From NCBI RefSeq assembly GCF_006517175.1, contig NZ_CP041186.1:7157074-7221073 (forward strand): a DNA stretch of 64,000 bases. Reading direction: 5' to 3'. The notes under the pieces are model-generated. The model did no database searches. It worked only from the letters and a program-made list of their open reading frames with translations, and was not told the DNA's origin. The translations under genes and the position numbers were made by a program. Positions 32,115 through 44,159 of the stretch are shown here, one piece after another; positions within the stretch are counted from its first letter, which is position 1, and every line of letters begins with the position of its first letter. This DNA is from Persicimonas caeni. Lineage in GTDB: Bacteria; Myxococcota_A; Bradymonadia; Bradymonadales; Bradymonadaceae.

Positions 32115-33209
32115 CTATTGGCAGAGGTAAGAGCCCGGTCCCGTCTGGGTGCAAGTTTGCCCGTTGGGGCACTGCTCGACGATAGGCTTGAGGCAGGCGT
32201 CGGTCGGCCCGTTGACGCACTTTTGAACTCCGTTCGAGCACCCGAAGGTCGCGTTGTGGCTGCTTCCTTGGCAGGTGGTGTCCGACTGCCAAATATGACA
32301 GCCGTCTGCGCCGGTGACGCACGTCTGGTAGGTGTCGCCGTTGCAGCGCTCTTGACCCGGCGAGCACTGGTGTTGGCACACGCAGGCTGGGCCCGCGTTG
32401 GTGCTCTGGCACCGCTGATTCGGGCTGCACTGTTGACCGGTGACCAGCTTTCGCTGGCCGGTGAGCGAGTCGGTCTGGCAACGCAGGATCGCGGCGAGGC
32501 TCGGCGAGCACTGGTCTTGGTTGCACTCGTGCACGGCGCAATACGGCGAGGTGTCGGCCACACACACGCCATCGACACACTCTTCGAGCACGAGCTCGCC
32601 GCAGCCGTCGTCCTGCTGGACGCAGCTACGGATAAAGGTCGAGTACTCTCCGATGCCGGCCGGCGTGCAGCTGGGCTCGTCGTTGAGGTTGCAGGCTTGG
32701 TTTCCGCAAAACTCGCACTCGTTGGTGATCGTGTCGCAGTAGCGCGTGCCGTCGCACTCGATCGCACGCGGCTCTTCGCACCCGTCGCCGTCGGTGTCGG
32801 CGCACACGATCTTCTGGCGTAGATCGGCGCTGCAGCCGGCTTCGCAGGGGGTACAGCCGCCGTCAGGCGTGCTCACGTCGTCGCCGGAATCCGCATCGGG
32901 CTGGCCGACGTCGGATGGTTGTGCGTCGGAGGTGTCAGTATCTCCCGTATCGGTCGGCGTGCTCGTATCCGCGGCGTCCGTAGTCGCGTCTTGGCTCGCG
33001 TCGAGCAACCCGTCGACCTCACCGGAGGGCACGCAGGCCAACTGACCGTCGACCGACACGCACTCGTAACCGCTGCTGCAGTCGCGCTGGGTCTCGCAAC
33101 GAAAGTATTGGCCGGTGCGGTCGAGCTCGACCTGACACCCGACGAAGCAGACGCTCGCCAGCGCCCCCACAAGCACTGCGAGAATTCGGGTCGTGAGGAG
33201 TGATTGCAT
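32115..33209 (-). CDS. Cys-rich lipoprotein of unknown function
   Basis: The start is ATG 33209, giving 364 residues; a TTG at 33218 is less likely. A signal peptide ends in FVGC, with Cys25 as the likely lipidated residue although Phe at -3 is unusual. A short Cys-containing N-terminal module (FRCETQRDCSSGYECVSVDG) follows. Next is an Asp/Thr/Ser-rich linker (DTGDTDTSDAQPSDVGQPDA). About 250 residues then carry many regularly spaced cysteines, for example CTPCEAGCSADLRQKIVC and CVCQHQCSPGQERCNGDTYQ. Such proteins are common in myxobacterial genomes and are thought to be disulfide-stabilised surface proteins. It follows the TPR membrane protein gene with a 5-bp gap and ends 94 bp before the adaptor gene. 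Function unknown. Confidence 0.8.
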   Translation of the reverse strand: MQSLLTTRILAVLVGALASVCFVGCQVELDRTGQYFRCETQRDCSSGYECVSVDGQLACVPSGEVDGLLDASQDATTDAADTSTPTDTGDTDTSDAQPSDVGQPDADSGDDVSTPDGGCTPCEAGCSADLRQKIVCADTDGDGCEEPRAIECDGTRYCDTITNECEFCGNQACNLNDEPSCTPAGIGEYSTFIRSCVQQDDGCGELVLEECVDGVCVADTSPYCAVHECNQDQCSPSLAAILRCQTDSLTGQRKLVTGQQCSPNQRCQSTNAGPACVCQHQCSPGQERCNGDTYQTCVTGADGCHIWQSDTTCQGSSHNATFGCSNGVQKCVNGPTDACLKPIVEQCPNGQTCTQTGPGSYLCQ

Positions 33210-33214
33210 AGCCG

Positions 33215-33994
33215 TCAAAACGAGAGGTGGAAGGTTGCCATGGCGCCCTGCGACACCGGGCGCACGTCGAGACGCCCGACTTGTTCGCCGTCATCGTCGA
33301 GAAGCAGATAGGCTCCGACGCCGGTCAACGCCGCGCCGGCGACGCTCGCTCCGATGCCGAGGTTCAGGTACAGGCTCGCGCGCCGCTCGACCTCGGGAAC
33401 CTCGCGCGCCGGGAAGTCGACCACGCGCCCGTCGGTGCGCGCGTCCTCGACCTTGGATGCCTCATTGTTGGAGAGCACGAACATCGTCACCCCGGCGCCC
33501 AAAAACGCCGCGCCAGTGCCGATGGCCGCCCATCCCCACGTCTTCTGGCCGTCGGTGCCGACTTCGGCAGGTGGCTGCGCGAGTTGCACGCCCCCTTTGC
33601 AGTCCTGCTCGTCGAGCTCGGCCAGGTACTCCTCAGTCTTCTGGAGCACCACCGTCGCCGGCGGCTCTTCGACCGCGGGCGCGGTGGCCACCTTGGCGTA
33701 GGCTTCGCGCGCCTCGGCGCACTTGTCGAGCTTCTGATAAGCACGACCCAGGTTGAGATAGGTGATATTGGCCTCGCCATACGCCAACGACTCGTTGAGC
33801 AGCGCCACAGCGCGCTCGGGCTCGCCGCGAATGATGGCGCTGACCGCTTCGTCGTTGAGTTTGGTCTGCAGCTCGCTGATCTGCGCCTTGGACTGCGAAG
33901 TCTCGACGGTCGGATTCTCTTGGGCCGTGGCTGTGCTCGCCGCCCCAAGGCAAATAAACAGCACACACAAACAGGTGAGCGTAGGTCTGGACAC
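33215..33994 (-). CDS. TPR-containing protein with two C-terminal membrane helices
   Basis: The start is GTG 33994: GGAGAG lies just upstream, the protein then begins with a signal sequence (LTCLCVLFICLGAASTATAQ), and a promoter candidate lies about 45 bp upstream. Longer readings from 34081 would begin upstream of that promoter. The 259-residue product has a TPR-like region (about 45-130: SAIIRGEPERAVALLNESLA, ITYLNLGRAYQKLDKCAEAR). Two glycine-rich transmembrane segments follow (WGWAAIGTGAAFLGAGVTMF and LYLNLGIGASVAGAALTGVG). It may be an envelope scaffold. The family is common in this lineage but has no assigned function that I can name. Confidence 0.75.
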   Translation of the reverse strand: MSRPTLTCLCVLFICLGAASTATAQENPTVETSQSKAQISELQTKLNDEAVSAIIRGEPERAVALLNESLAYGEANITYLNLGRAYQKLDKCAEAREAYAKVATAPAVEEPPATVVLQKTEEYLAELDEQDCKGGVQLAQPPAEVGTDGQKTWGWAAIGTGAAFLGAGVTMFVLSNNEASKVEDARTDGRVVDFPAREVPEVERRASLYLNLGIGASVAGAALTGVGAYLLLDDDGEQVGRLDVRPVSQGAMATFHLSF

Positions 33995-34037
33995 CGGCTC
34001 TCCGGGGTAGGAAATGCAGCACGTAATTGTTGCTCGA

Positions 34038-34066
34038 ACGGTACAATAGCCCGCAGCCTGATTCAA
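34038..34066 (-). promoter_or_regulatory. Sigma70-like promoter candidate for the TPR/lipoprotein genes
   Basis: On the minus strand TTGAAT (34066-34061) and TACCGT (34043-34038) are separated by 17 bp. The -10 lies about 44 nt before the GTG at 33994, which leaves room for a leader with the GGAGAG site. The match is moderate and the assignment is by eye. Confidence 0.4.
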
Positions 34067-34116
34067 CGCCTGCCTTCGCACGATTAAGGAGCGCTAAGTT
34101 GCACCGATTTGCTCGC

Positions 34117-35031
34117 TCAGCCCAGCGGAAGAAGCAGGGACATCTTGGCGCCGCCAAGCTCGGAGTCGCCGATTTCGAAGCTGCCTCGGTGCTGGTCGGC
34201 ACAGTAGGCGACCGAGAAGAGGCCCAGGCCAGTGCCGTCTTCCTTGCTGGTGACGAACGGTTCGAGCGCGGCGTCTCGCTTCTCGAGGGGGATCCCGGGG
34301 CCGTTGTCTTCGACGCGCAACTCCAACATGTCGGCCTTGCGCGCCACTGACACGCGAATCTTGCCCTCGGCGCCCGTGGCGTCGGCGGCGTTTAGCACCA
34401 GGTTGATGAGCGCGTGGGTGAGCAACTCGACGTGGACCGGGGCACGCAAGTCGCCTTCGACGTGCGTGTGCAACGTGCGCTCGGTCAGCTTCGAGTGCGT
34501 GCGAATCATCGCCAGCGTCTCGGAGACCAAGCCCGACAGGTCAACGGTCTCCATGGCGTTGGTGGTCTTCTTTTTGGCGGCTACCAGCACCTTTTGGTTC
34601 AGGCGCGTCAATCGTTCGATCGCCTCGTTGGCGTCCTCGAGGGCTTCGCGCTCCATCTGGCCGAGCTCGCCGGTGGACGCCACGAACTCGACGTTGGCCT
34701 TGATCGCCGCGACCAGATTATTCGCATCGTGGACAATGGAGGCGGCCAGGGTGCCGGCGAGTGTGCGGCGCTCGGTGTCGAGCAATTGCTCGCGCCCCTT
34801 TTGCAAGTCGAGGACCTTCTCTTCGAGGTTAGCAAGCATGCGGCTCGTCAGCGCAAAGAGACCGAGCGCCACCACGCTGACGTAGGCAATCCCCTTGAAC
34901 GACTGCATCCGAGCGAGCTGCTCGGCGCTTGTGGCCGCGTGGCTCGTCAGCCAGTCCGAGGTCAGTAGGTAAACGACCGACACGAGCAGGAACGAGCCTG
35001 CAATGATCGACGCAGTCCTGATGGGACGCAT
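34117..35031 (-). CDS. Membrane-anchored sensor histidine kinase (orphan)
   Basis: The 304-residue protein starts at ATG 35031, with a strong AAGGAG ribosome binding site. Two transmembrane segments (about 8-24 and 48-62) bracket a short periplasmic loop of about 25 residues, so the input domain is minimal. The phosphoacceptor region is SIVHDANNLVAAIKANVEF with His101. The ATPase part has the N box LINLVLNAADA, G1 VEDNGPGIP and G2 DGTGLGLFSVAYC. The F box PFVTSKEDGTG is also visible. It should autophosphorylate His101 and pass phosphate to a response regulator, but none is adjacent. It is divergent from selO, with about 200 bp between the two starts. Confidence 0.9.
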   Translation of the reverse strand: MRPIRTASIIAGSFLLVSVVYLLTSDWLTSHAATSAEQLARMQSFKGIAYVSVVALGLFALTSRMLANLEEKVLDLQKGREQLLDTERRTLAGTLAASIVHDANNLVAAIKANVEFVASTGELGQMEREALEDANEAIERLTRLNQKVLVAAKKKTTNAMETVDLSGLVSETLAMIRTHSKLTERTLHTHVEGDLRAPVHVELLTHALINLVLNAADATGAEGKIRVSVARKADMLELRVEDNGPGIPLEKRDAALEPFVTSKEDGTGLGLFSVAYCADQHRGSFEIGDSELGGAKMSLLLPLG

Positions 35032-35229
35032 TTGGCTTCTCCTTGGGCTGCACCAGGCGAGTCGCGTCTGCCGACGCCGAACGAAGATCTTCCGAGCAAT
35101 AGTTAGAGACTAACCTCTGTTTTGTTGTGTGTAAACGCGCCAAACGGCGTGTAATTGGCACTATTCGTGGCTTTTTCGGCGTCTCTCGTTGGTCTTGAAC
35201 CACACGGCGCCTCGGGTATCGTGTGCTGT

Positions 35230-36681
35230 ATGAAAGTACGATTCGACAACAGCTATCTCGCGCTCCCCGAGCGCTTCTATTCGCGAGTTTCCCCTGAACC
35301 GGTCGCCTCTCCGGAGGTGGTGCGCGTCAACACGTCGCTGGCCGAGCAACTCGGCTTCGACCCCGATTGGCTCGACTCGCCCGAAGGCGCCGAATTCGCG
35401 GTCGGCAACCGCGTGTTGGACGGCTCGGAGCCCATCGCTACGGTTTACGGTGGACATCAATTCGGAAACTGGGCCGGCAGGCTCGGCGACGGGCGAGCGC
35501 TCTTGCTCGGCGAGGTCATCGACCGCGACGGCCAGCGCTTCGACGTCCAACTCAAAGGCTCGGGGCGAACGCCGTACTCTCGCCGGGGCGACGGCCGCGC
35601 CCCGCTGGGCCCGGTCTTGCGCGAGTACCTGGTCAGCGAGGCGATGGCCGCGCTGGGGATTCCGACCACGCGCTCGCTCGTGGCCGCGACGACCGGTGAG
35701 TCGGTGCGCCGCGAGACGATTTTACCCGGCGGCGTGCTCGTGCGGGTCGCCAAGAGTCATATCCGCATCGGCACCTTCGAGTGGTTCGCCTCCCGCGGGG
35801 ACACGGACGCGGTCGAGCTTCTGGCCGAGCATGTCGTCGCGCGTCATTATCCCAAACTCGAAGGCGGCTCGGTCGTCGACCTGCTGCGCGCGGTCGCCGA
35901 GCGACAGGCGCGGCTGGTGGCCCAATGGATGCTCGTCGGGTTTATCCACGGGGTGATGAACACTGACAATATGCTCCTGTCCGGCGAGACTATCGACTAC
36001 GGGCCGTGCGCGTTCATGAACGCTTACGACCCGTCGACGGTGTTTAGCTCCATCGACCGCCACGGACGCTATGCCTACGGCAACCAGCCCAAAATCGCGC
36101 AGTGGAACCTGTCGCGGCTGGCTCAGGCGCTGCTCGCCTCGACAGAGCGTGACGAGGCGATCGTGTCGCAGGCGCAAGACGTCGTCGACGCCTTCCCGCA
36201 GATGTTCCAGGACGCGTGGGCCGCGGGCATGGCCCAGAAACTGGGCTTGTCGGAGGTGCGCGAGGAGGATTGGGCCTTGTTCACCGACCTGCTCGAACTG
36301 ATGTACGTCGACGAGTCGGACTACACGCTCACCTTCGTGCGCCTCACCGAACTGGTCGAGCCGCGCTTCGACTCCGAGTTGTCGGCGCTGCCCGACGCGT
36401 TCGGCCCGTGGGTCGAGCGATGGCAAGCGCGCCGGGACGACGACGCGGCCACGCTCCCCGAACAGGCCGAGCTGATGGTGCGTGCCAACCCGGTCTTCAT
36501 CCCCCGCAATCACCTCGTCGAAGAGGCGCTCGACGCCGCGGTAGGCGAGGGCGATTTCTCGCGCTTCCACCAGCTGGTCGAGGTGCTCGCCGACCCGTAC
36601 GCCTACGACGCGTCGCATAGCGAGTTCGCCCTGCCTCCCGGTCCCGACGAGCAGGTGCACGTGACGTTTTGCGGAACATGA
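35230..36681 (+). CDS. selO: SelO/YdiU-type protein adenylyltransferase (pseudokinase fold)
   Basis: ATG 35230 gives the family N-terminus MKVRFDNSYLALPERFYSRV; an upstream TTG at 35155 adds an unrelated stretch. The 483-residue length fits the bacterial family. Conserved segments are VYGGHQFGNWAGRLGDGRA, DVQLKGSGRTPYSRRGDGRA, LREYLVSEAMAALGIPTTRS, HGVMNTDNMLLSGETIDYGP and PVFIPRNHLVEEALD. SelO proteins use a flipped kinase fold to transfer AMP from ATP to Ser, Thr or Tyr of target proteins, linked to redox stress. The C-terminus ends in CGT; selenocysteine versions in eukaryotes lie in a similar place. The gene stands alone, divergent from the histidine kinase gene. Confidence 0.94.
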   Translation: MKVRFDNSYLALPERFYSRVSPEPVASPEVVRVNTSLAEQLGFDPDWLDSPEGAEFAVGNRVLDGSEPIATVYGGHQFGNWAGRLGDGRALLLGEVIDRDGQRFDVQLKGSGRTPYSRRGDGRAPLGPVLREYLVSEAMAALGIPTTRSLVAATTGESVRRETILPGGVLVRVAKSHIRIGTFEWFASRGDTDAVELLAEHVVARHYPKLEGGSVVDLLRAVAERQARLVAQWMLVGFIHGVMNTDNMLLSGETIDYGPCAFMNAYDPSTVFSSIDRHGRYAYGNQPKIAQWNLSRLAQALLASTERDEAIVSQAQDVVDAFPQMFQDAWAAGMAQKLGLSEVREEDWALFTDLLELMYVDESDYTLTFVRLTELVEPRFDSELSALPDAFGPWVERWQARRDDDAATLPEQAELMVRANPVFIPRNHLVEEALDAAVGEGDFSRFHQLVEVLADPYAYDASHSEFALPPGPDEQVHVTFCGT

Positions 36682-36697
36682 GAGGGCAGAGGGAGAA

Positions 36698-36734
36698 GGC
36701 CTTGCAGACGACGGGCGCCATCTATTTGGGGCGC
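36698..36734. repeat. Dispersed 3'-end hairpin element, copy 1 (degenerate)
   Basis: Positions 36698-36719 match 39639-39660 at 21 of 22 bases (GGCCTTGCAGA, then ACGGGCGCC). The GGCGCC segment can pair with GGCGCG a few bases later. Here the outer closing arm (GCAAGGCC) is missing. It lies 16 bp after the selO stop. Confidence 0.65.
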
Positions 36735-36822
36735 GCTGAACTACGAGGGCAAGATGAGGCTGGCTTTCGAAGGCAGCGACGAGGGCTGCGGCAATCCTTC
36801 GGGCAGGTTCGGAAAGCCTGGC

Positions 36823-36842
36823 AAAAGGGTTGCTGCAACCCT
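36823..36842 (-). terminator. Intrinsic terminator candidate for the minus-strand lipoprotein gene
   Basis: On the minus strand a 7-bp stem (AGGGTTG, loop CAG, CAACCCT) is followed by TTTTG. It lies about 100 nt after the stop at 36942. A second, perfect 9-bp hairpin (GTCGGCGAG at 36886-36894 with CTCGCCGAC at 36906-36914) is nearer the gene but lacks a T-run. No gene is seen in 36682-36941. Confidence 0.45.
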
Positions 36843-36941
36843 CGGTGATCGGGTTTTTAGAGTCGGAATCAGGTTATTCGAATGTGTCGGCGAGCAATTT
36901 TGCGACTCGCCGACCCATTGGAACAACCCGTAGGTTCTCGC

Positions 36942-38900
36942 TCAGTCGGGATATGAGACCCGCAGAAGGACCGACTCTCCCTCGGGATTAGCTCCCAGAA
37001 AATAGACTTCATCCAACGAACGACCGGCCACGGCGGACCACTGGACGTCGGCAAATCCATCGAATTCGACCAAGCTCCAAGTGCTGCCGTCATAGCTGTA
37101 CATCTCGGTCGACGTCGTGGCGAAGACTCGGGAGCCTACTGCGGTGACGTAGGAAATCCGTTGGGAGGTGGGGCTTGTCAGTTCTGTTTTCTCGCCGTCC
37201 TTGACCTCGATGATCGTGCCGTTTTGCCCCACCGCAACAACGTGGCCGGGGCCGACCCAGCAGATATCGAGCAGTCCGGCGAGAGCGCCCACAGAATACT
37301 CCTCCCAGGCGCCATTGCGATAGGTGGCGATGCTGTTGTGGGACTGGAACCAGATTTCTGAGGCGCCTCCGGCGGCATGCTGCCAGCCCGGCACGTTGGA
37401 GGGGGCCCCGTCTACTTCCTGGAACTCGAGCTGTGCGCCGGTCAGCTTGCCGATCTTGCTGCTTTGGCTCGCCCATACGGTGCCGGCACCGTCGGTCGCC
37501 GCGCCTTGAAGGTATTCGGAGCTAATCTCGAACTTGTCTCCGGTCCAGACGCCGTAGTAGCCCGCCGATGTCTCGGCGACCAGTCCATCGGCGTCATCAC
37601 TGCGCATACGCACGAGCCGGCCCGTGACCCCATCCACTTCACTCCATTGGCCCTGATCGAGGACGAGGTTGACCGCCTCGGAGCTGTTTTGGGCCCCGAT
37701 GAATAGCCGTCCGTCGCTCAACATGGCGATGCTGGCCGCAACCGGCACCTCTCCCGAAGATGCAGGGAGGTCGACCTGCTCGATGGTCGGTGCTTCCGGC
37801 GGCTCGGGCAAGTCTACGCCTGCGGCGGCGAAATCGGCCGGTGATACCCATCTGAGGACCCGGCCATCTTCAGTGGCGAACCAGATATCGTCGTCCGCAA
37901 TCACGGCAATGTCGGTCAGCCGGGGCGTATCCTCGGGCAGGTCAAATGCGCTCGGGCCCTCGTCAGTGACCTTCCAGACGCGGTTCGTCGAGGCTCCGTC
38001 TCCGGTCTGCTCCAGCACCCAGATCGAGGTGTCGGTGCTGCCCGCGAGGCGAGCACCGTCGGGTTTGAATCCGTCAATGGCGATGGGCTCGTCTGGTTGG
38101 TCTCCGCTGAACCACGTGAGCCCGGCCGGATCTGCGATGACCGCATAACCCTCGTCGGCGCCGACCATCAGCAACTGCTCCGTGACCAAGTCGGGTCGCA
38201 GTGTCGCGCTGAAGTCGGCGTTAATGCTGTATGTGCCGTTCTTCGAGCTCGCCCTTGGATTGCCGTCGGCCGGCGGGGTGGCCACGGCTTTGAATGTCTC
38301 GGCGAACTCGAACCGGTCCTCCGTATAGTTGAGCTGGTCGTAATCATTGGCAGCGTCGCTCATGATGAGTCCGCCTGAAGTGGCCATCCAAAGTGTGCCG
38401 TCGGCTTCGACGGAGATGTCCGAAATCGCGCCCACTTCCGTGGCAATGAGTGTTCCTCTCAGGTGGGCGACCCACTGTTCGCCGTCGAAGCGATAGGCGA
38501 CGGTCTGGCCGTCGCGTCCACTGCTGAATGACGCCGTTGTGTAGAGGGTCTCTGCACTTCGTCCGGCGAGCAGGTTGGCGCCCATCGGCAACTCCAGTCC
38601 CACCGGCTGGAATGCCTGGCCGTCGAAGAGGTGTAGCTGCGCTGTGATTTGGTCATTAGCACGCGCTAGCGCAAAGACGCCGTCTTCGTCGGTGACGACG
38701 AGCGCCTCGATAGAGGTGCCTTGGGCCACGTCGAGCCAGTGCCACTCCGGATCATCGCTCAGAGGCTCACCGCTGTCGGTCTCCGCGTCACCGATATGAC
38801 CGGCGTCGGCGTTGTTGCCGGAGCCGGAGGAACGGTCGGAACAAGCGGCAAACGCCACGGCAGCCAAAGGAATCATCAAACCGGGTAATACTCGTTTCAT
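36942..38900 (-). CDS. Large lipoprotein with a predicted beta-propeller
   Basis: The start is ATG 38900 (MKRVLPGLMIPLAAVAFAAC), which places the lipidated Cys at residue 20, with an AGGTGAG ribosome binding site. The longer open frame upstream (to 39080) runs through non-coding repeats. After a short Ser/Gly/Asn linker (SDRSSGSGNNADAG), the 652-residue protein consists of repeated beta-rich segments with Trp/Phe-Ala/Val-D patterns, such as DGTLWMATSGGLIMSDAAN, DDDIWFATEDGRVLRW, DGRLFIGAQNSSEAVNLVL and AGTVWASQSSKIGKL. These resemble the two-component-regulator propeller or Kelch-like blades of extracellular sensor domains. No kinase or membrane helix follows, so it is probably a surface-anchored binding protein. 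Partner unknown. Confidence 0.8.
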   Translation of the reverse strand: MKRVLPGLMIPLAAVAFAACSDRSSGSGNNADAGHIGDAETDSGEPLSDDPEWHWLDVAQGTSIEALVVTDEDGVFALARANDQITAQLHLFDGQAFQPVGLELPMGANLLAGRSAETLYTTASFSSGRDGQTVAYRFDGEQWVAHLRGTLIATEVGAISDISVEADGTLWMATSGGLIMSDAANDYDQLNYTEDRFEFAETFKAVATPPADGNPRASSKNGTYSINADFSATLRPDLVTEQLLMVGADEGYAVIADPAGLTWFSGDQPDEPIAIDGFKPDGARLAGSTDTSIWVLEQTGDGASTNRVWKVTDEGPSAFDLPEDTPRLTDIAVIADDDIWFATEDGRVLRWVSPADFAAAGVDLPEPPEAPTIEQVDLPASSGEVPVAASIAMLSDGRLFIGAQNSSEAVNLVLDQGQWSEVDGVTGRLVRMRSDDADGLVAETSAGYYGVWTGDKFEISSEYLQGAATDGAGTVWASQSSKIGKLTGAQLEFQEVDGAPSNVPGWQHAAGGASEIWFQSHNSIATYRNGAWEEYSVGALAGLLDICWVGPGHVVAVGQNGTIIEVKDGEKTELTSPTSQRISYVTAVGSRVFATTSTEMYSYDGSTWSLVEFDGFADVQWSAVAGRSLDEVYFLGANPEGESVLLRVSYPD

Positions 38901-39120
38901 CGTTAGCTCACCTAACAACGTGGGTCGTAATGAAATGCAACAACCACTGAGGAGTTGGCCCGACTGCCTGTCAGCGATGTGCTGTTCGGGGACCCACAAT
39001 CCACCCGACGGAGCCGCGCCTTCGGCTCGTAGACCCCGCGGCGGCCAAAAATATTCAAAATTGTCTTGGTCGACCGACAACTAAATTCTTCGGATGGTTC
39101 GACGAGGGCTGAGCGGCGAA

Positions 39121-39159
39121 GGGGCGGGACGCCCCAGGGCGGGCGAGGACGCCGCGCGC
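39121..39159. repeat. GC-rich dispersed repeat, copy 2
   Basis: This matches 12749-12788 apart from one base missing in the first G-run. It directly precedes the 42-bp-period array. The identity over 31 consecutive bases between two non-coding regions 26 kb apart is unlikely by chance, even at this GC content. Confidence 0.8.
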
Positions 39160-39181
39160 GCCGCCGAAATGGACGCACGAG

Positions 39182-39660
39182 CAGAACTCACGCGCATTTG
39201 CGAGTCGAACCTTCGGTCGCAACGTGACCACGACCGCATTCTGCGGACGGAACAGTCCAACGGAACAGAACTCATGCGCATTTGTGACGCGAACACGCCT
39301 CACGAACAGACCCGCCGACCATTTCGAATCCCGACGTGTATTGCCGAGCAGACCGCGAGGTCATTTCCAAATTGGAATTGGAATCGGGGTCTGTCTTCGA
39401 AGCCTTCTCCATTTTGGAAAATCGTCCGCGGCAGCCTCGTCGGTCACCTACAATCTCGAAACTCATCGAGAACAGACCTGCGACCCACCATCCAACGCCA
39501 AACGGCGCCAGGGTCTGCTCGGCACCGTTTTCCAATTTAGAAAAGGCCCTCGGGTCAGCTCTGACGGCCTGTTCCAAATTGGAAAAAGCGTTTGGGTCAG
39601 CCTCGCGGCCGAATTCTAAATTGGAGGAGGGGGCGGAAGGCCTTGCAGACCACGGGCGCC
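39182..39660. repeat. Degenerate 42-bp-period array with TTCCAAATTGGAA palindromes
   Basis: TTCCAATTT at 39530, TTCCAAATTGG at 39572 and TTCTAAATTGG at 39614 are spaced exactly 42 bp. Related positions at about 39323, 39365 and 39407 keep the phase. CAGAACTCACGCGCATTTG at 39182 and CAGAACTCATGCGCATTTG at 39266 are 84 bp (two periods) apart. The palindromic core reads SKLE or SNLE on either strand, giving 14-residue pseudo-repeats. I see no ribosome binding site or stable domain and treat it as non-coding. Confidence 0.75.
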
Positions 39661-39692
39661 CTATGTAGCGGGCGCCTCTCGCCAGCAAGGCC
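39639..39692. repeat. Dispersed 3'-end hairpin element, copy 2
   Basis: An outer stem GGCCTTGC (39639-39646) / GCAAGGCC (39685-39692) encloses an inner stem GGCGCCC/GGGCGCC around 39655-39676. It lies 14 bp after the stop of the RND permease gene on the minus strand. Related elements follow selO (36698) and the SDR gene (50259). Confidence 0.7.
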
Positions 39693-39706
39693 ACCGACAA
39701 AGCAAC

Positions 39707-42890
<3,184 letters not shown>

Positions 42891-42898
<8 letters not shown>

Positions 42899-44159
42899 CG
42901 GAGGCCTCCTCAGCCGGCTTCTTGGCTCCCTGCGAGGCCGCATCGGCGCGCTCTTCCTTGTCGTCCTGCGCGCGAAGCTTCATGCCGTCGACGGCCGTGG
43001 CGATGGGGCTGACGATGACGCGCTCGCCATCTTTGACGCCGCTTTTGACGAGGATCGTGTCGGGCCGCTCCCAGATGACGTCGACCGGGCGGACGGCCAA
43101 GGTCTTGTCTTTGGCGAAAACGAACGCCTTGTCGCCGTCGCGAATCGCCTCACGAGGGATCTCGATGAGGTCGTCGACCGCGGGACCCTGCACCTCCACG
43201 TCGACGAACGAACTCAGCAGCAGGGGGATGCCGCGCTGTTTCGGCTCATCGGTCTCGTCGAGGTCGTTCAGCCCGAACGGGTCGGCGATCTCGACGAGCA
43301 CGCGGGCCATGCGCCCCTGCGGGTCGAGGTCGCCGAGCAGACGCACCACTTTGCCCTCGCGCTCGATGGTCTCCTTGCCGGCGTCTTGCCGGACAATCGC
43401 CTTCGAGCCTTCCTGGGCGTTCACGCCGGGCACGCTGATATACGAGATCTTTTCGACCGGCACGGACATGCGCACCCAGAACTTCTCGGTGCCCACGAGG
43501 CTGGCTACCTGCGACTGCGCGCCGACGAGTTGGCCGATGTCGGCGGACTCGTTGGCGACGAAGGCGTCGAACGGGGCCTCGACCGAGGTGCGGCTCAGGT
43601 TGAGTTGGGCGCGCTTGAGACGCGCCTTGGCGGCGTCGACGGCGACCTTGGCGCTCTCGAGCTGGGGCTTGCGCAGGGCCAGCGAAGGGTCTCGATCGCG
43701 TTGGTCCTCGTCGAGCTCGTTCTTGAACAGCTCCCACTCACGCTGGGCGACCTGCACGCGGCCTCTCTCCTGGGCGAGCTGGGCTTCGGCCTGGGCGAGC
43801 TGGGTCTTCGCCTCCTCGACCGCGATGCGGTAGTCGGCCGGGTCGACGCGAAAGAGCGTCTCGCCTTTGCGGATAATCCCGCCGGGCACGAGCTTGTCGT
43901 TGACCCACACGAGGCGTCCGGAGACCTGGGGGGTCACCACCAGGTTGCGCGCCGCGACGACCTCGCCGGCGGCCTGCACGTTCAGGCGGTGCGAACTCGC
44001 CTCGACCATCTCGGTCTGCACGAGGACCCGTTGCTCGCGCTTCTCTTTGCGCTCGGGCTCTTTTTTGGTGGAGACCAGCAGCACGACCAGTCCGACCGCG
44101 GCGGCCAAGACCACCAGCGGCAGGCCGAATTTGGCGACATTCTTAGCGACGGGATTCAT
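42891..44159 (-). CDS. RND efflux periplasmic adaptor 2
   Basis: The start is ATG 44159 (MNPVAKNVAKFGLPLVVLAA), with AAGGAG about 8 bases upstream; the gene overlaps the outer-membrane-factor stop by 17 bp. The 422-residue protein has an N-terminal membrane anchor and a lipoyl/barrel half (AAGEVVAARNLVVTPQVSGR, IRKGETLFRVDPADYRIAVE). A helical hairpin follows (about 100-190), then the second lipoyl half (APFDAFVANESADIGQLVGA) and the C-terminal domain ending VKDGERVIVSPIATAVDGMK. It is the partner of permease 2 and a paralog of the adaptor at 30716-32020. Confidence 0.93.

Larger units (their letters stand above)
38901..39706. other. 0.8-kb non-coding region with a GC-rich dispersed repeat and a 42-bp-period array
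   Basis: Open frames here are explained by a 42-bp periodicity. The region holds a small hairpin (GAGCCG at 39011-39016 with CGGCTC at 39023-39028), the second copy of the GC-rich repeat (39121-39159), the array itself (39182-39660) and a hairpin element (39639-39692). It separates two minus-strand genes, so it should include the promoter of the lipoprotein gene near 38901-38960. No clear -35/-10 pair stands out there. Confidence 0.7.

Noticed and set aside
39272-39700. 142-residue minus-strand open frame with SNLE/SKLE repeats
   Set aside because: The palindromic core of the 42-bp array gives the same peptide on both strands. No start signal or conserved fold is visible.
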